Of a stretch of DNA of 64,000 bases, positions 1-12,213 are shown in pieces. Under the pieces are notes generated by a model. The model searched no databases and was not told the DNA's origin. It saw only the letters and a program-made list of their open reading frames with translations. The stretch's first letter is position 1. Every line of letters starts with the position of its first letter. The stretch covers positions 25,342,001 through 25,406,000 of the forward strand of contig NC_045131.1 of assembly GCF_007655135.1 (NCBI RefSeq), read 5' to 3'. A program made the translations under genes and the position numbers. The DNA is from Punica granatum. Lineage: Eukaryota > Streptophyta > Magnoliopsida > Myrtales > Lythraceae.

Positions 1-80
1 ATCGATCCAGCTCAGACCTGAATTATCTGTGTCCATTAGATTTGCCGATACCGGGTGTTTGCTAAAAAAGAAAAAAAATA

Positions 81-3000
81 TAATCTAAACTTCACCGTTG
101 GCATTAGCTTCTCGAAACAAAAATATGTGCTTCTTATACTCTTAAAATATCTTTACTAATACCCATTCACTATTGAAGCTTTTTCACACACAATGAGCAT
201 TTCCCTGCACTATAACCTCGTTCTGAAAGGGATATTCTAAATGTTATTATGATTATTTAGGAACTATAATATTTCAAATTAAGATCAGGTACTATATACT
301 TTGACATATCTAGATCTGATTTTTACATCATTTAATATTTATTTTCAGATTGTTCACCAATTTTATTTTTCAGATTTTTTTGTATACTACAAATTAAATG
401 TTAATTTTCAACGTTATTCAATATATAAATCAATCATAATAAATCATTCCCGTAGGTTCGGCCCTATGGGCCCCCACATATGTCTGGCATCTTTAATTCC
501 CTTTTCCTTACTATGACCGTTGACTCGCACTCTCTGCTAGGCAGTCAAGGAAAAAGTTAAAACAAAAAAAACAAAAAAAACCAGCATCAAGTCATGGCCC
601 ATTATCTCCTTTTTTTCTCCTCCTTCTTGATTTTCATGATCGCGAGTATGTCCTCTAAAATTTCTACTGAGCTCGAATGGATTTAGCTCATTTTCGCCTA
701 AAAACTAAAACGATTAGATGATAGAACCTGTATTTTATATAAATACTATTATGCTATATTCTCTAATTCATATAGGATCTTTAATTTACTTCTCAATACA
801 CGCCATCACATGACAACATGTGATTTACTTTTTCATATTTTCCTACATATGCCACTTGCACTACAACAGCTCTCAACAACTAGTCACGAACCAAGCTTCT
901 TCTTCCATACTTGGTCGAAGGGGGACTAACATAAGCGCACTTTTGGCCTCTCTCCATAGTGGTGGTCCAATCCCAAGATTGAAATTCAGGGTTAGATTAG
1001 TCTGAGTGCGCAGGAGGAAGCCCACCTCATCGTCAATTAACCCTCTCATCTTCACCCTAGGTGCCGAAAAAGAAAGGCCACCTCGTGGTTATATCCTGAG
1101 CATGGAAATGGCCCGAATTGTAGTTAATTTTTTTAGGGTTGTAGTTCAAATTCACATGGTACGTGTACAAGAAGCATGAAAGCCACACATTGTGACGACT
1201 CACGGGTACTTATCAACTTTAGCTTTTGAGTTGGAGATGTATCCAATTGCTTATAAGTTCAATGGAAATTTTACTAGTGACATAATACTAAATGTTACCA
1301 TGTGAAAGTGGGTGTTGGGAGTTGATATCCTAAGTGAAAAAAATAAAGAAGAAAACCATGGATTAATTTACAAGAGATTGGATTTCACAATGTGTCTGCT
1401 CGAATTTTTGGGTTGAAGATTGGTCAATAACTTATAGATTTACTAAAAATTTTACTAGTCCCTCCAACGAGCAAACAGATTCTTCCATGTATTGAAAAGA
1501 ATCTTAGTTTAAGCGACAACGGCATATAGCTATGTACTAATATCTTCAAATACTAGATCAATGGCACGCATTGGTATGGCTTTTGTGGTTTTTTTAGATT
1601 TTTCAATCAACCAATATAAATATATAAAAGTCGAGGCATGGGATGTTGTTGCGCTAGGTAACGAAATTTTAAAACCCTTAACTCCACGTATATTGTCTAT
1701 TCAATTCCAATTAAATGTATCTTTACGATTTTTTTTTTCAGGGTTATATCCAACGAATTTTAAATAACTGCCATATTATTTGTATGTGCTAATATATAAT
1801 AAAGAAAAAGTTTTGAAAAACTTAATGCATTCTCGACAATTGAAAATAACTCCTCGATATATGTGATTCTTTCATAATTCGATGTACCATATATATTATA
1901 ATTATAAGATATGAAAATTCATTTTACACATCACATATTCACTTGTGTATGTTACGTATATACATATTATTATCTCTTAATATGGATGATTTGCATTTTC
2001 ACTTCTCTTAAGAGTAAGTATTTGTTTGTTATTGCAATTTTTACTTTTTAATCGCACTCACAATTTATAGTGTTTATTTGTTTATTTGTAGAATATACAT
2101 TTTTTTGGGTGAACAGATTATATGGTTTTTAATATACTTCCCTTTTCAGTCAATAGTGATCCATATACTATACGTGCTGATTTTCTATTTTTGTCTTAAA
2201 ATAATGATGAAACGTTACCACGCAACACACAGACATCAACTAGCTAATATTTCTTGTGAAAGTTTTATCACCTACAATGTCGCATATTAGTATCTAAACT
2301 TCCAAGTTTTCATATAGATTTTGAAATATATAACTGAAAATTCTACCCAAAGACAATATATAGCCTAAATGTTTATCTTAATTAGTCAATTATATTTTGA
2401 ACATAAGACGCATATAGTTTCGTTCCAATAAGGTAATGCCAGTGGAAAAGTTTGCATATTTAATATTGAAAAAAAAGGTTAATTAACAAAAAAATTATCA
2501 ACTTTGTCACTTTTTTCGATTTTTTCATTTTTTTGGTGAATAAAATCACAAACTATCATATATTCGTCAAATCTATCATCCCTCAATAATTTCATTAACT
2601 TTAATGACGTGGCAAACGAATGACAGCGAGGCGGCAAATGCAAACATCAAAACAATATACAATAAAGTAAAATAAAAAATAAGAATTCCAAAAATAAGAG
2701 ATCACAGTTAACCTAATAAGGTGGCCTCATGTTGAGTAGCCCAACTTCCTTGATGAAGACCTAAGTTGAAGTCACTCAAAAGCAATGTAGGAGAATACGC
2801 TTCATTGGGTCATCTGAATGGCCTATGTGGCCAGACTGATCTGTTCCATGGTCTTGCAGAATATTCATGGGATCATGAAATATTGGGCCGAGTTTAGTTG
2901 AATTGCAATTCAATTAAGAGAACGGTGATTAGTTTAGTGAAACTCATAAACCCCACATTATATTAAAAAATAAAAAAAATAGAAATCATACCTTTCACTA

Positions 3001-3845
3001 GTTTTCATATAATATATTGATTCATTTGTTGAAACGGACAAAAGAGACAAGCTTAACAATTAATTATTACTCGACCTTTTTATCCGAGTGTTCCACGAGT
3101 AATTTTTTTTATGAAATTCCATTGAATATTTTGCTTTCAAAATTAAAATTATACTCCTTAATATTTTCGAATGTAATTATATGTTATGAGTTTCAAAATA
3201 AAGTAAATTAATATAAATCATGGTCCAAAATATAAATAAATATGTTATAATTAATTGTATGCGCTTGGAGATTTATTTGTTTCATAAAACATGAATCTTA
3301 TTTTTCATACTAGGGTTTTTTTTCACATAAACTTAGAATGGAGATTTTCAATATCAAAGTCTAATTATATATTAAATCAGTAAACAAATAAGATATGTTA
3401 AATAAATAAATTTAAATTTTCAAAAAAGTCTCAATTTCATCATAAATTGGGTTTGTAATGAAAAAAACATATGTTTTTGCTCCTAAAGTTGGCCCTAGCT
3501 AGCATCTTCTCTAATGGATGATTTTTGAGAAATTTTTATAATATGTATTTTTTTAAATTACAAATCAAAATTTGGAAAAAAAACTGATACTTTTCTGAAA
3601 ACTTAAGTTATTTTTTTAAATAAAAGAGAAGATGATCAGATAATGTGTAAATTTTGTAGCTCTCGTGAAGTCCACCTAGGCAAATATACGGCAAACTTAA
3701 CAGAGTGGTAACAGGAAATCAAATCTGAGACGATTCTCAAAACATATGGTTTTTTGTTATAAAATAAAATTTATGACAAAACTAAAATGTTTTATAAAAT
3801 TTAGGTTTTTTTTTTGTGTAATTTGCACTTAAACTTATGGGTAAA
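81..3845. other. AT-rich intergenic part of copy A, no gene seen
   Basis: All frames are closed at short intervals and the open frames present (up to about 73 codons) have no recognisable domain and are not conserved in copy B. The stretch about 2480-2690 (runs like ATCACAAACTATCAT and GTCAAATCTATCA) resembles one arm of a fold-back MITE. A related arm in inverted orientation lies at 31780-31865 in copy B. Confidence 0.7.
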
Positions 3846-3874
3846 TTAGTAGGATAACACGTGCGTTGCACGTG
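3846..3874 (-). mobile_element. Helitron-like 3' terminus (copy A)
   Basis: On the minus strand there is a GC-rich hairpin CACGTGCAACGCACGTG, then 8 nt, then CTAA (CTRR consensus) followed by T. This is the arrangement of Helitron 3' ends: hairpin about 10 nt before CTRR, inserted between A and T. The same terminus lies in copy B at 35335. The 5' TC end was not identified and no Rep/helicase is present, so this would be a non-autonomous copy. Confidence 0.5.
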
Positions 3875-3896
3875 AAATAAATATCTTTCTCTTTAT

Positions 3897-4584
3897 CGCT
3901 ACAAGAAAACTATTTTATATGAACATGAATTTTCTTTAATTTGAGAGGAATATAGTACCAAAGATGGATTTTGTCCCTAGTTAACGATTTGAAAAATAAA
4001 TAGTTACATAAGGCACGGGATTTGGAATTGATTTCCGTCCCTATGTTTAAAAAATGGGGACGAAAGCATTGACGGAGGTCTCCGTCCCTTCCTATGGATG
4101 GAAATTCCATACATGTTTTAGTCTATATGGGTGGAGAGGGGGGAACTTCTGTCCCTATAATATGGACAAAAGATTTCGTCCCAATTTCTATCCCCATAAT
4201 TTCGGATGGTTTCTCGCCTGACTTCTGTCTTAGCTAATAGGGGTGGAAAGTTCCGTCCATGGATTATGAGGGCTGAAGGTTTTAGAGACGTTGGCAAATC
4301 TTTGTCAAATCCGAGAAAGTCTTATATGTAATGGGTATAACATGTGTCAATGTCATACGTAAATAAAGGTTTCCTAATTTTTATTGATTTTTAGAAATAT
4401 CACAAAAAAATCTACAATTAATAAAAATAGAATATTTTTATGTGTCTGGTGATACAGTTCCACGTAGTACACCCGTAACACACGAGACATTCTTGTCAGA
4501 TCCGGCCAGATTTGGAATTATGGATGGAATTTCCTTATTTGGGGACGAAAATTTTCATCCCTCGTTCTCCTTTTTCTTGTTCTG
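3897..4584. mobile_element. Small CACTA-type (En/Spm) non-autonomous element, copy A
   Basis: The left end CGCTACAAGAAAAC and the right end TTTTTCTTGTTCTG are imperfect inverted repeats resembling the CACTACAAGAAAA terminus of plant CACTA elements. A 3-bp direct repeat TAT flanks both sides (3894-3896 and 4585-4587), as expected for CACTA insertions. The subterminal regions carry many short GGGACGAAA/TTTCGTCCC-type motifs in both orientations, also typical. It has no coding capacity. The orthologous copy is 35386-36070, so insertion predates the duplication. Confidence 0.7.
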
Positions 4585-4587
4585 TAT

Positions 4588-5260
4588 TTTTTGAATAGAA
4601 TTATTATCTATATATGTTATTAAATGATTATAATTGCAATAACATAGAAAAAGTTACTTTTCAGGAAAATGGAAAAAAAATCAAAAGATTATAAGAAATA
4701 TATATATCAATGAAAGCAAATTAAACACGCACCTCATAGATGATACACCATGTATTATTTGTCAAGCTTTAAAACTCAAATCAACAAAACTGAAATATAT
4801 GGAAAAGTGAAAGTATCTGATAAATCATATGATTATATTGCAGAATAGTCTAGTCTCAACTGACTTTTTCTCCATGAACATATCTAATTAAGAAGTAAAG
4901 AAAGGACTAATATGTCTTTTGAAAATAGTAATTTTATTCTACACTTCTGATGGTAACAAAAAAAGGTATATCTTATACTGTAAGTGGAGGTTCTTACATG
5001 AAAAGAAAAACGGATAGTTCCATACATTACATCTGCATGGCCTTCTATTTCTCATTTGATCAACCTTTTTCCGAAATCCTTTATCAATACCTCTATGCCA
5101 GGAAAAAAGAATATTGCATATTAGGACTCTCAGATCTCAATTTTCACCAATCGTTGTATAACACCGGATAGAAGGAAAACAAGTATTAATTATACAAAAA
5201 AAAAAGCAAAATTCTCCTAATTTATACCCCTAAAGATCCCCTAATTCAAAATCTTACTTA
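4588..5260. other. AT-rich remainder of copy A left of the LTR insertion
   Basis: It is alignable with 36074-36750 in copy B. An open frame at 4950-5171 is only partly kept in copy B with a different length, so it is not a convincing gene. Nothing else was recognised. Confidence 0.6.
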
Positions 5261-5265
5261 CATCT

Positions 5266-8200
5266 TGTGCGCACCCGAATTTCGTCTCGTCGGGGCACGC
5301 ATGCGCGCGCCTAAATGCAACACGGCTTGGGAGTGTCCACCTTCCCGGGGACGCGCGACGGGCGCACGTGAGAAGGAGTCGCCACTTGCCATTTTACAAC
5401 CCGAAGGTTGAGGGCCGGCAAGTTACCCGGGTCTAGGGGTACGGGGTACACCTAAGATGCTAAGGCAATGGTCTGTACGGAACCGAAAATTCCGAATTCA
5501 GGGGTTCTATTACGTGTGGGCGTATATCCCACACGCCCTTTCGGTACTCTAACTTGTCTAGACTTGCCATTTTAATTTAATTACCGCTTTATTAAGTTTC
5601 GCTCATCTTATGCGTTTTGACACAGTAAATTCGAAGAAACACTCTGACCGTTCACTCTCCGACCGGGATTTTACATGAATATATGTATAATATAAAATCT
5701 TACATTGTTCTCTCAAATAAATGAAAGACAAGCTACAATGACTAAATCCCGGTCGGTTCACATTCGACCATGATTTCACTCATGCTCACTATATAGTTTA
5801 GAAAAGACCGAAAATTAAATTAAATGCGCACTTGGTGTATGGGGGTATTAGACCCCGTGATCGACGGTTATGGGCGTTGGACCCAGTGTGAATCGAGTCC
5901 TAAAGGATCAGGCTCGATCCGCATAACAATCAAGTGCAAAAGATGTAACAAGCAAGCTCAAATAAGCAATCAATGGGGTTTTGTTATTACCGAATTTACG
6001 TGAATTAACTGATTATTGACCGAGGTATCTTGACATACAAATCCTACCTTAAAACAAACAAAAGGGGTGATAGATAGGGCATGTAGCATTCGGCATTATT
6101 TAAACGGACCCGACAGACGTGATGTCCATAGTCAAGTCTCGAATGTGTGGGTTGTTGTTTAGATTATTCTGTATCGCGACAATATGGCTTTTACAGATTA
6201 AAAGTATTTTCACCTAAAACCCAAAAACCTAACCCTCTAATTGACTATTGCCCATGTTTGATTTAAACCGAGTTTGTGATTAATTTGTTTTCCCATGTTT
6301 TGACCAATTCTATGCACAAACTTACGCTAGGATTACGGCAGGACAAGAACCGATAATCATGCCCTTGAATCGGTAAATATGTATGTGCATGAAAATCAAG
6401 ATTACGTTGTACGTATCTCGGTACTTTTGAAATTGTGAATTTTGAAAATGGCATGACTAACAGTTCTTGAACTGTCGACGCGATTACAAATTATTAATCA
6501 ATTCATGCAATCCAATTAAAGAAAATCAAGTGATTTAATTTAGCCAAATTTAACGTCCCGATTATCCCGTATGTAGAATTTTAGGTTAATTAAAAATTTG
6601 CTAAGTGCTTTAGTCTACGGATTTCAAGCCGTCGAGATAGCCATTGGTTGACCGCCCGATAAACTCTAATTTCCGACATGGTCACACTGTATACAATTAC
6701 AAAATGAAATATTTAAATGGAGCACATACATTGTCGGTGGGTGATCCAAGTAGGAAGGGGTCGGATATTTTTAGAAAATGTCCAGGGGACTGAATTGAAC
6801 GATTTTAAAAGAGCAGGGACTGATTTGAAAATTCGGATGAAGTTTCGGGGACCGATTTGAAAATTCTGAAAAATTGGGGACTATGTAAAAATTACTGAAA
6901 ATATCCCAGGACTTGTTTGAAACGAATTTGAAAATCTGGACTGATCTGGAAAAGAAACAATTGGCCCCAGGACTAAACTGAAACAGCTTGGAAAGTTCCT
7001 TGGGATGCTTAAAAAATTATGGGAATTCCAGGACTGATTGGAAAATAGAAAATGACTGGGACTTGATTGAAAAGAAATTTTTGAAATTCGGAGCAGATCT
7101 GAAAAAGGTGAAAAAGGCCTCGGGACTAAACTGAAACAACTTAAAACGTTCTTTGGGATGCTTGAAAAATTCTGAAAAATCCAAGGACTGATTGGAAAAT
7201 AGTAAAATGACCGGAACTTGATTGAAAATAATTTTTAGAGTTCGGGGTAGATCTGAAAAAAATAAAATGCGTCCTCTGGACTGAAATGTGACAAAATGGA
7301 AAGTTCATAAAATCGATTTCGGAACAAATCCGATCACCCACGCTACCCAAGAACACTCATTTCACATTATATCCATCAAGCAAGCATTACTATTCAGGAA
7401 ATGAGCCCTAATCATGTCACTAAGTCGAGAATTTACCTAGTCCGGAAAGTTGAGGGTCTTCTCTGTAAAATAAAAATAAAAATAAAACTGTTGGACGAAT
7501 TGAGCCGGGCCGTGATGGGCCGAACTGGGCCGGTTGAGCTAGACTGGGCCGCTGGAATTCGGACTGGGTCGAATGGAATTTGGACTGGGTTGGGCCGATG
7601 GACGCCGATTGGGCTGGGCCGCTAGACGCCGGTTGGGCTAGGTTGACACGACCCGGGCTGCTGGTGCTCACGAGTGTCTCCTGTGCAACCCAAGAAAAAC
7701 GGAAATTGACTCGGTTAGAACGAGGGAGAAACCGAGGAGAAAGGACGCGGTTCGGGGCGGTGGCAACTGGTCGCGGTGAGTTGGGGGCGTGAGGAAGACG
7801 AGCTGAGAGTCTTCGAGCGAGAGCGAGCCGAGGGAGAGCCGAGGAGGAGTTGAGGAGGAGAGAGCCGGAGCTGAGGGAATTTTTCGGGTGAGTTCAGGGA
7901 GCCGAGCGGCCGGTGTCCGGGCCCGTGGAGCTGTGGGCGTCCGAGAGGATAAAACCAGCTGAGAGTTTTTTTTTCCGTCGCCCAAGACTCGAGCTGCGGG
8001 TGTCCTTTTTTTCCGGAGAGAATCCGCCGAATCGAACTCCAGCTCTGGATTTTTTCAGGGCATTTTTGAGCTGAAAGTTTGTTCGTTTTTTTTTCGAGAA
8101 TAAGTGAGCTGAGAGGATCTTTTGTTCGTGAGCTGGAGATTTCTTTTCCTTGAGAGAATCGGCCAGCTCCGGGATTTTTGCGTTCGTCCGTTTTCCAAAT

Positions 8201-8706
8201 CCCGAGCCGCGGGTTTTTCTCCAAAAGAGCCGAGAGAGAGAGAGAGCGCGTGCACGATTCCGTTGGCGTGTGTAGAGGAAGACGTTAGCGTGTGCAGAGG
8301 GAGGTCAGGCTCGGGTTCAATCGGCGTCGGGGTCACGGAAAAAGAAAGCAAAACGTGAAGAGAATAGAGGAAGAAGAAGAACAGGAAAAGGGGCAACAGG
8401 GTCAACCCCGTTTGACCATTCTTTTTCTTTTCTTTGTTTTTCGAATTCGACGCGCGTACAAAATTGAAAATTATGTCTTTTTAATCGAACGTCGGGAAAA
8501 ATAATTCGAGACCGCCCTCGTGCTCAGAAAAATTCGTTGATCGATATTATGCGATGAATTTATTTTCAATCTCGAATTTTGTCCCGAATTTTTGAAAATT
8601 GACGTCGATGTATGCGAAATTCGAAAACGTCCCAAATGGTATTATTTTTGAAAATAATCATAAAATTGTATCTCTGGAGCCGGTGGACCAAAATTGGGTG
8701 TTGACA
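5266..8706 (-). repeat. 3' LTR of the 13.2-kb Tat-like element
   Basis: This is 3441 bp, matching 14844-18425 throughout with a few percent mismatch by eye. Relative to its partner it lacks about 100 bp (equivalent of 18289-18390), about 36 bp near 17932-17970, and has a shorter (GA)n run near 8232. It contains a degenerate repeat block at about 6770-7310 (GGACTGATTTGAAAAT-like motifs) and a GC-rich, stop-poor block at 7640-8400. The minus-strand open frames of up to 169 codons there are low-complexity LTR sequence, not genes. Confidence 0.88.
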
Positions 8707-8720
8707 GCTTGCCCCAAATT
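8707..8720 (-). other. Polypurine tract next to the 3' LTR
   Basis: On the minus strand TTTGGGGCAAGC immediately precedes the LTR start TGTCAACACCC. The position fits the plus-strand primer of an LTR retrotransposon. The equivalent site in the right-hand element (60073-60086) reads AAAGAGGGGCAAGC. Confidence 0.5.
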
Positions 8721-8930
8721 GGTTGCGTGCTCTAATAGAGGATGTAACCAAAGATCTTGAGAAGCATCCTTTTTGGTCTCGGTGACTGTCCTGATATTAC
8801 TCTCTGTAGTCGCTTGCTCCTTTGCCTTGGATATGTGGGAGAAATCGTGCAAGTGCATGGACCTGCCACGAAACGACAACGTGGTTGAGGAGTAGAAGTT
8901 ATGAAAGGGTAGATGAGAGGCCTGAGCCCG

Positions 8931-10270
8931 CAAAGCAGTAAAGTGCTAGGCCGAGGCCCGTGGAAAGCAGTAAAGTGCTAGGCCGAAACCCGTGGAAAGC
9001 ATTAAAGTGCTAGGCCCAAGCCTGTGGGAAGAGTAAAATGCCAGGCCGAGGCCCGTGAAAAGCAGTAAAGTGCTAGACCGAAACCCGTGGAAAGTAGTAA
9101 GTTGCTAGGCCGAAACCCGTGGGAAACAGTAAATGTGGACACGAAGTCCGTGGACGCGGAGTCCGAAAAGAAGTAAATGTGGACGCGGAGTCTAAAAAGC
9201 GATAAAAGTGGACGCGGAGTCCGAAAAGCAATAAAGGTGGACGCATAGTCCGAAAAGCAGTAAATGTGGATGCAGAGTCCGTGGATGCGGAGTCCAGAAA
9301 GCAATAAATGTGGTCGCGGAGTCCAAAAAGCAGTAAAGATGGACACGATGTCCTGGACACAGAGTCCGAAAAGCAGTAAATGTGGATGCGAAGTCCGGAA
9401 AGCAGTAAATGTGGACACGAAATCCGTGGACACGAAGTCCAAAAAGCTGTAAATGTGGACGCGGAGTCCGAAAAGTAATAAATGTGGACACGAAATCCAT
9501 GGACGCGAAGTCCAGAAAGTCGTAAATGTGGACGCGAAGTCCAGAAAGTAATAAATGTGGACACGAAATCCGTGGACGCGAAGTCCAGAAAGCTATAAAT
9601 GTGGATACGAAGTCCGAAAAGCAGTAAATGTGGACACGAAGTCCGTGGATGCGAAGTCCGGAAAACAGTAAATGTGGACACGAAGTCCGTGGATGCGAAG
9701 TCCGGAAAACAGTAAATGTGGACACGAAGTCCGTGAATGCGAAGTCCGGAAAACAGTAAATGTGGACACGAAGTCCGTGGACGCGAAGTCCGGAAAGTAG
9801 TAATGTGGACACGAAGTCCGAAAATCAGTAAATGTGGACACGAAGTCTATGGTAGCGAAGTCCAGAAAGCTATAAATGTGGACGAGAAGTCCGAAAAGCA
9901 GTAAATGTGGACACGAAGTCCGTGGACGCGAAGTCCGAAAAGCAGTAAATGTGGACGCGAAGTCCGGAAAGCAGTAAATGTGGACGCGAAGTTCGAAAAG
10001 CAGTAAATGTGGACACGAAGTCCGCGGACGCGAAGTCCGGAAAGTTGTAAATGTGGACGCGAAATCCGAAAAGTAGTAAAGCTGGTTACGAAGTCCTGGA
10101 TACGGAGTCCGGAAAGCAGTAAAGATGGACACGAAATCCGAAAAGCAGTAAAGATGGACGCGAAGTCCGAAAAGCAGTAAAGATGGACACGGAGTCCGAA
10201 AAGCAGTAAAGATGGACGCGAAGTCCGAAAAGCAGTAAAGATGGACATGGAGTCCGAAAAGCAATAAAGA
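8931..10270. repeat. Tandem array in the 3' untranslated region of the Tat-like element
   Basis: There are two blocks. 8931-9131 has about six 36-bp units built on CTAGGCCGAAACCCGTGG. 9132-10270 has units of about 29-46 bp assembled from three modules: GTGGACACGAAGTCC, GTGGACGCGAAGTCC and an AAAGCAGTAAAT spacer. Each GGAC-N5-GTCC module is a small imperfect palindrome. All three minus-strand frames are open over long stretches, giving repetitive FRTSRP/LLLFGLRVH-like translations of 144-283 codons. These are by-products of the repeat. A related array is at 60190-61465. Tandem repeats between pol and the 3' LTR are known from Tat/Ogre elements. Confidence 0.9.
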
Positions 10271-11799
10271 AATAAATGCAAATTTGGTAGGAAGGGGATA
10301 GCGAATATGGAGGCAGGAGCCCATGTTAGACGATAGTGCTTGACGTTGAATTGGAGTCACATGTGGGTGACGTGGGATGCTGACTGTTACGTGGTGGGAA
10401 AGTCGCAGGGGAATGACATCAAGTGACCCCAGAGGACCCTCCACTCGATTTGAGATTGTGACCGGCCGCCTGAGGCAATCGTGAGTCCGTTAAGGAGGAG
10501 ATGCCCCTTGGGATTCCATGCGCATCTGCACGTAGGAGAGAACAATAGCTAACGGTAGATGTCAGTCGCGTGAGACCACTAAAGGTGCAATTTGTCCTTG
10601 GCGAGAATGGTCCGGTCGCTATGTTCACCGAGGATGCCCCAGTAGCTTGTGAATGTTATCGTAGAGAGGCGGTGTTGTAGAGAAAAGCATAACTCTTCGT
10701 TAGTCATGTGGAAAGTGGTGCGCGCTAAGTGTACATGGCTGATGCTGTCCCAAAGGTATTGATCTGCTGTCGATTGACGTTGCTGCCGCAATGAAGTTGC
10801 TTTGTCGGTGCTTTGCCCTTGGGACGACAGTGTATTTGATCTGCCGAAAGCCGGCTTCGCTGCTGGGGCGGTTGCTCGTTGTTCTGCCGAATGCCAGCTT
10901 TGTCGCATGGGCGGTGGTAGTTTGCTGGGGATGCCCTGGTCTTGCGATGAAGGACTCGAGTTCTGGACGAAGTGCCCACGTATCTCGAGGGATGGGGAAT
11001 CAGAGTCCGTTGTAGTTCCCGCGTTTGTTGTACCTGCGATCTTGACATCATTAGTAAGTCATGGAATTACTAGCGATTTGTAAGCACAAGTAAAAGGATG
11101 TGTTTGCGCCGTATGTTCTTCAGTTTCAGGTCACCTGAGCGACCCGTATAGAGTTTTTGCTTTGGGGATACGAATGAGATCCCATTATCGAAGGCCTCAA
11201 TGTGAGGCCTCCAAGGCTCCTATTGGCCATGCACGAGTATATCGAGACATTCTCAATGATGCCCTAGCGGCTCTGTCGATTATTCGACGCACCCGTCGAC
11301 TTAGGACCCTTCTCATCAAGGTACCGTAGGGCGGCTGCACTTGTGACCCGCGTGGGGATTTCTGTGCAAATTTGGTTAGACCTTAGTCTATTCATTTCCA
11401 AAGTGTTATGACTTGACTCCCAGAGATGAGTGTATAGGATTTTGGCTTTGTGGTAGCCGATTGTAGGGTGGCTATGACCCATTTAAAGTCATTTATGAGC
11501 CGAGAGAAAAGAGAAAGCATGGGGAGCACGTTGCCCCAAGCTAAAAGGATACACGGATTCACGCCTTCAGTGAGATGTACCCCCCTTTCTCTTCCATCCT
11601 CCGATTGGTGTTGGCTGTCTTGAACTGCTTGGATTGCGTGCTTGGTCGCCCACTGTGCTTGAGGAAGAATCGCCTTGGACAGTTGAGTCATGCAAGAGAG
11701 CCGATCAGGGATCGTGTTGAAGTAGATAACCTGGCCATTTCCCTTTGGGATCCTTGGTCTGTGCAGTGTGTGAGAGCCTAGGGTGACTGTTTTGTTTAT

Positions 11800-11990
11800 C
11801 TCTCATTTTACACTCATTTTGCTACGGTTACCCACCTCGGGGCCATACCTCTCAACCTAAAGGGGATTAGCTTTCCTTTTGCCACGATTGCCCGCCTCGG
11901 GGTTTTCAGTCGCGCCTCTCCTTGCCCTAGCTTTTGCCTAGGTTGCCTCGAGGGGTTTTCGACCTAGCAGGCTCAATTATTTTGTCTCTC
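11800..11990. repeat. TTTTGCC-CGCC-GGGTTTTC repeat block shared with the right-hand element
   Basis: Imperfect units of about 60-75 bp follow the pattern CTTTTGCC(T/A)..GG/CCGCCTCG..GGTTTTCAACCTAGC. The same pattern occurs at about 62060-62400 downstream of integrase. This links the non-autonomous element to the pol-bearing one. Confidence 0.6.
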
Positions 11991-12160
11991 GAGTTTGCAA
12001 GGGCGAAAGGTTCGAATGATTCGACCTCCGAGTACGTTGTGTTATGTTTCCGTCGAGGAGTTGCGTCTGCTGCTCCCCTTTTGTCGGGGTTTGTTGATTT
12101 CTCCTTCGAATTGGCGGTGCCGTAGTTTTATATCTCGGCGGTGCCTTGTTTTGTTCATTG

Positions 12161-12213
12161 GCGGGTTTTTCCCGCGTCCTTTCTCTCTCTCTTCATTGGC
12201 GGGTTTTTCCCGC
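12161..12213. repeat. Two perfect stem-loops GCGGG-TTTTT-CCCGC
   Basis: Identical 15-nt hairpins occur at 12161-12175 and 12199-12213, each preceded by TTCATTG. The spacing is 38 nt. They lie inside the LARD interior. No function can be assigned. Confidence 0.6.

Noticed and set aside
7668..8405. Overlapping minus-strand open frames of 105-169 codons
   Set aside because: GC-rich, stop-poor LTR sequence; three overlapping frames with no domain.
8931..10444. Minus-strand open frames of 144-283 codons (repetitive FRTSRP/FGLRVH proteins)
   Set aside because: They are translations of the tandem array, overlap one another in all frames, and have no start context or domain.
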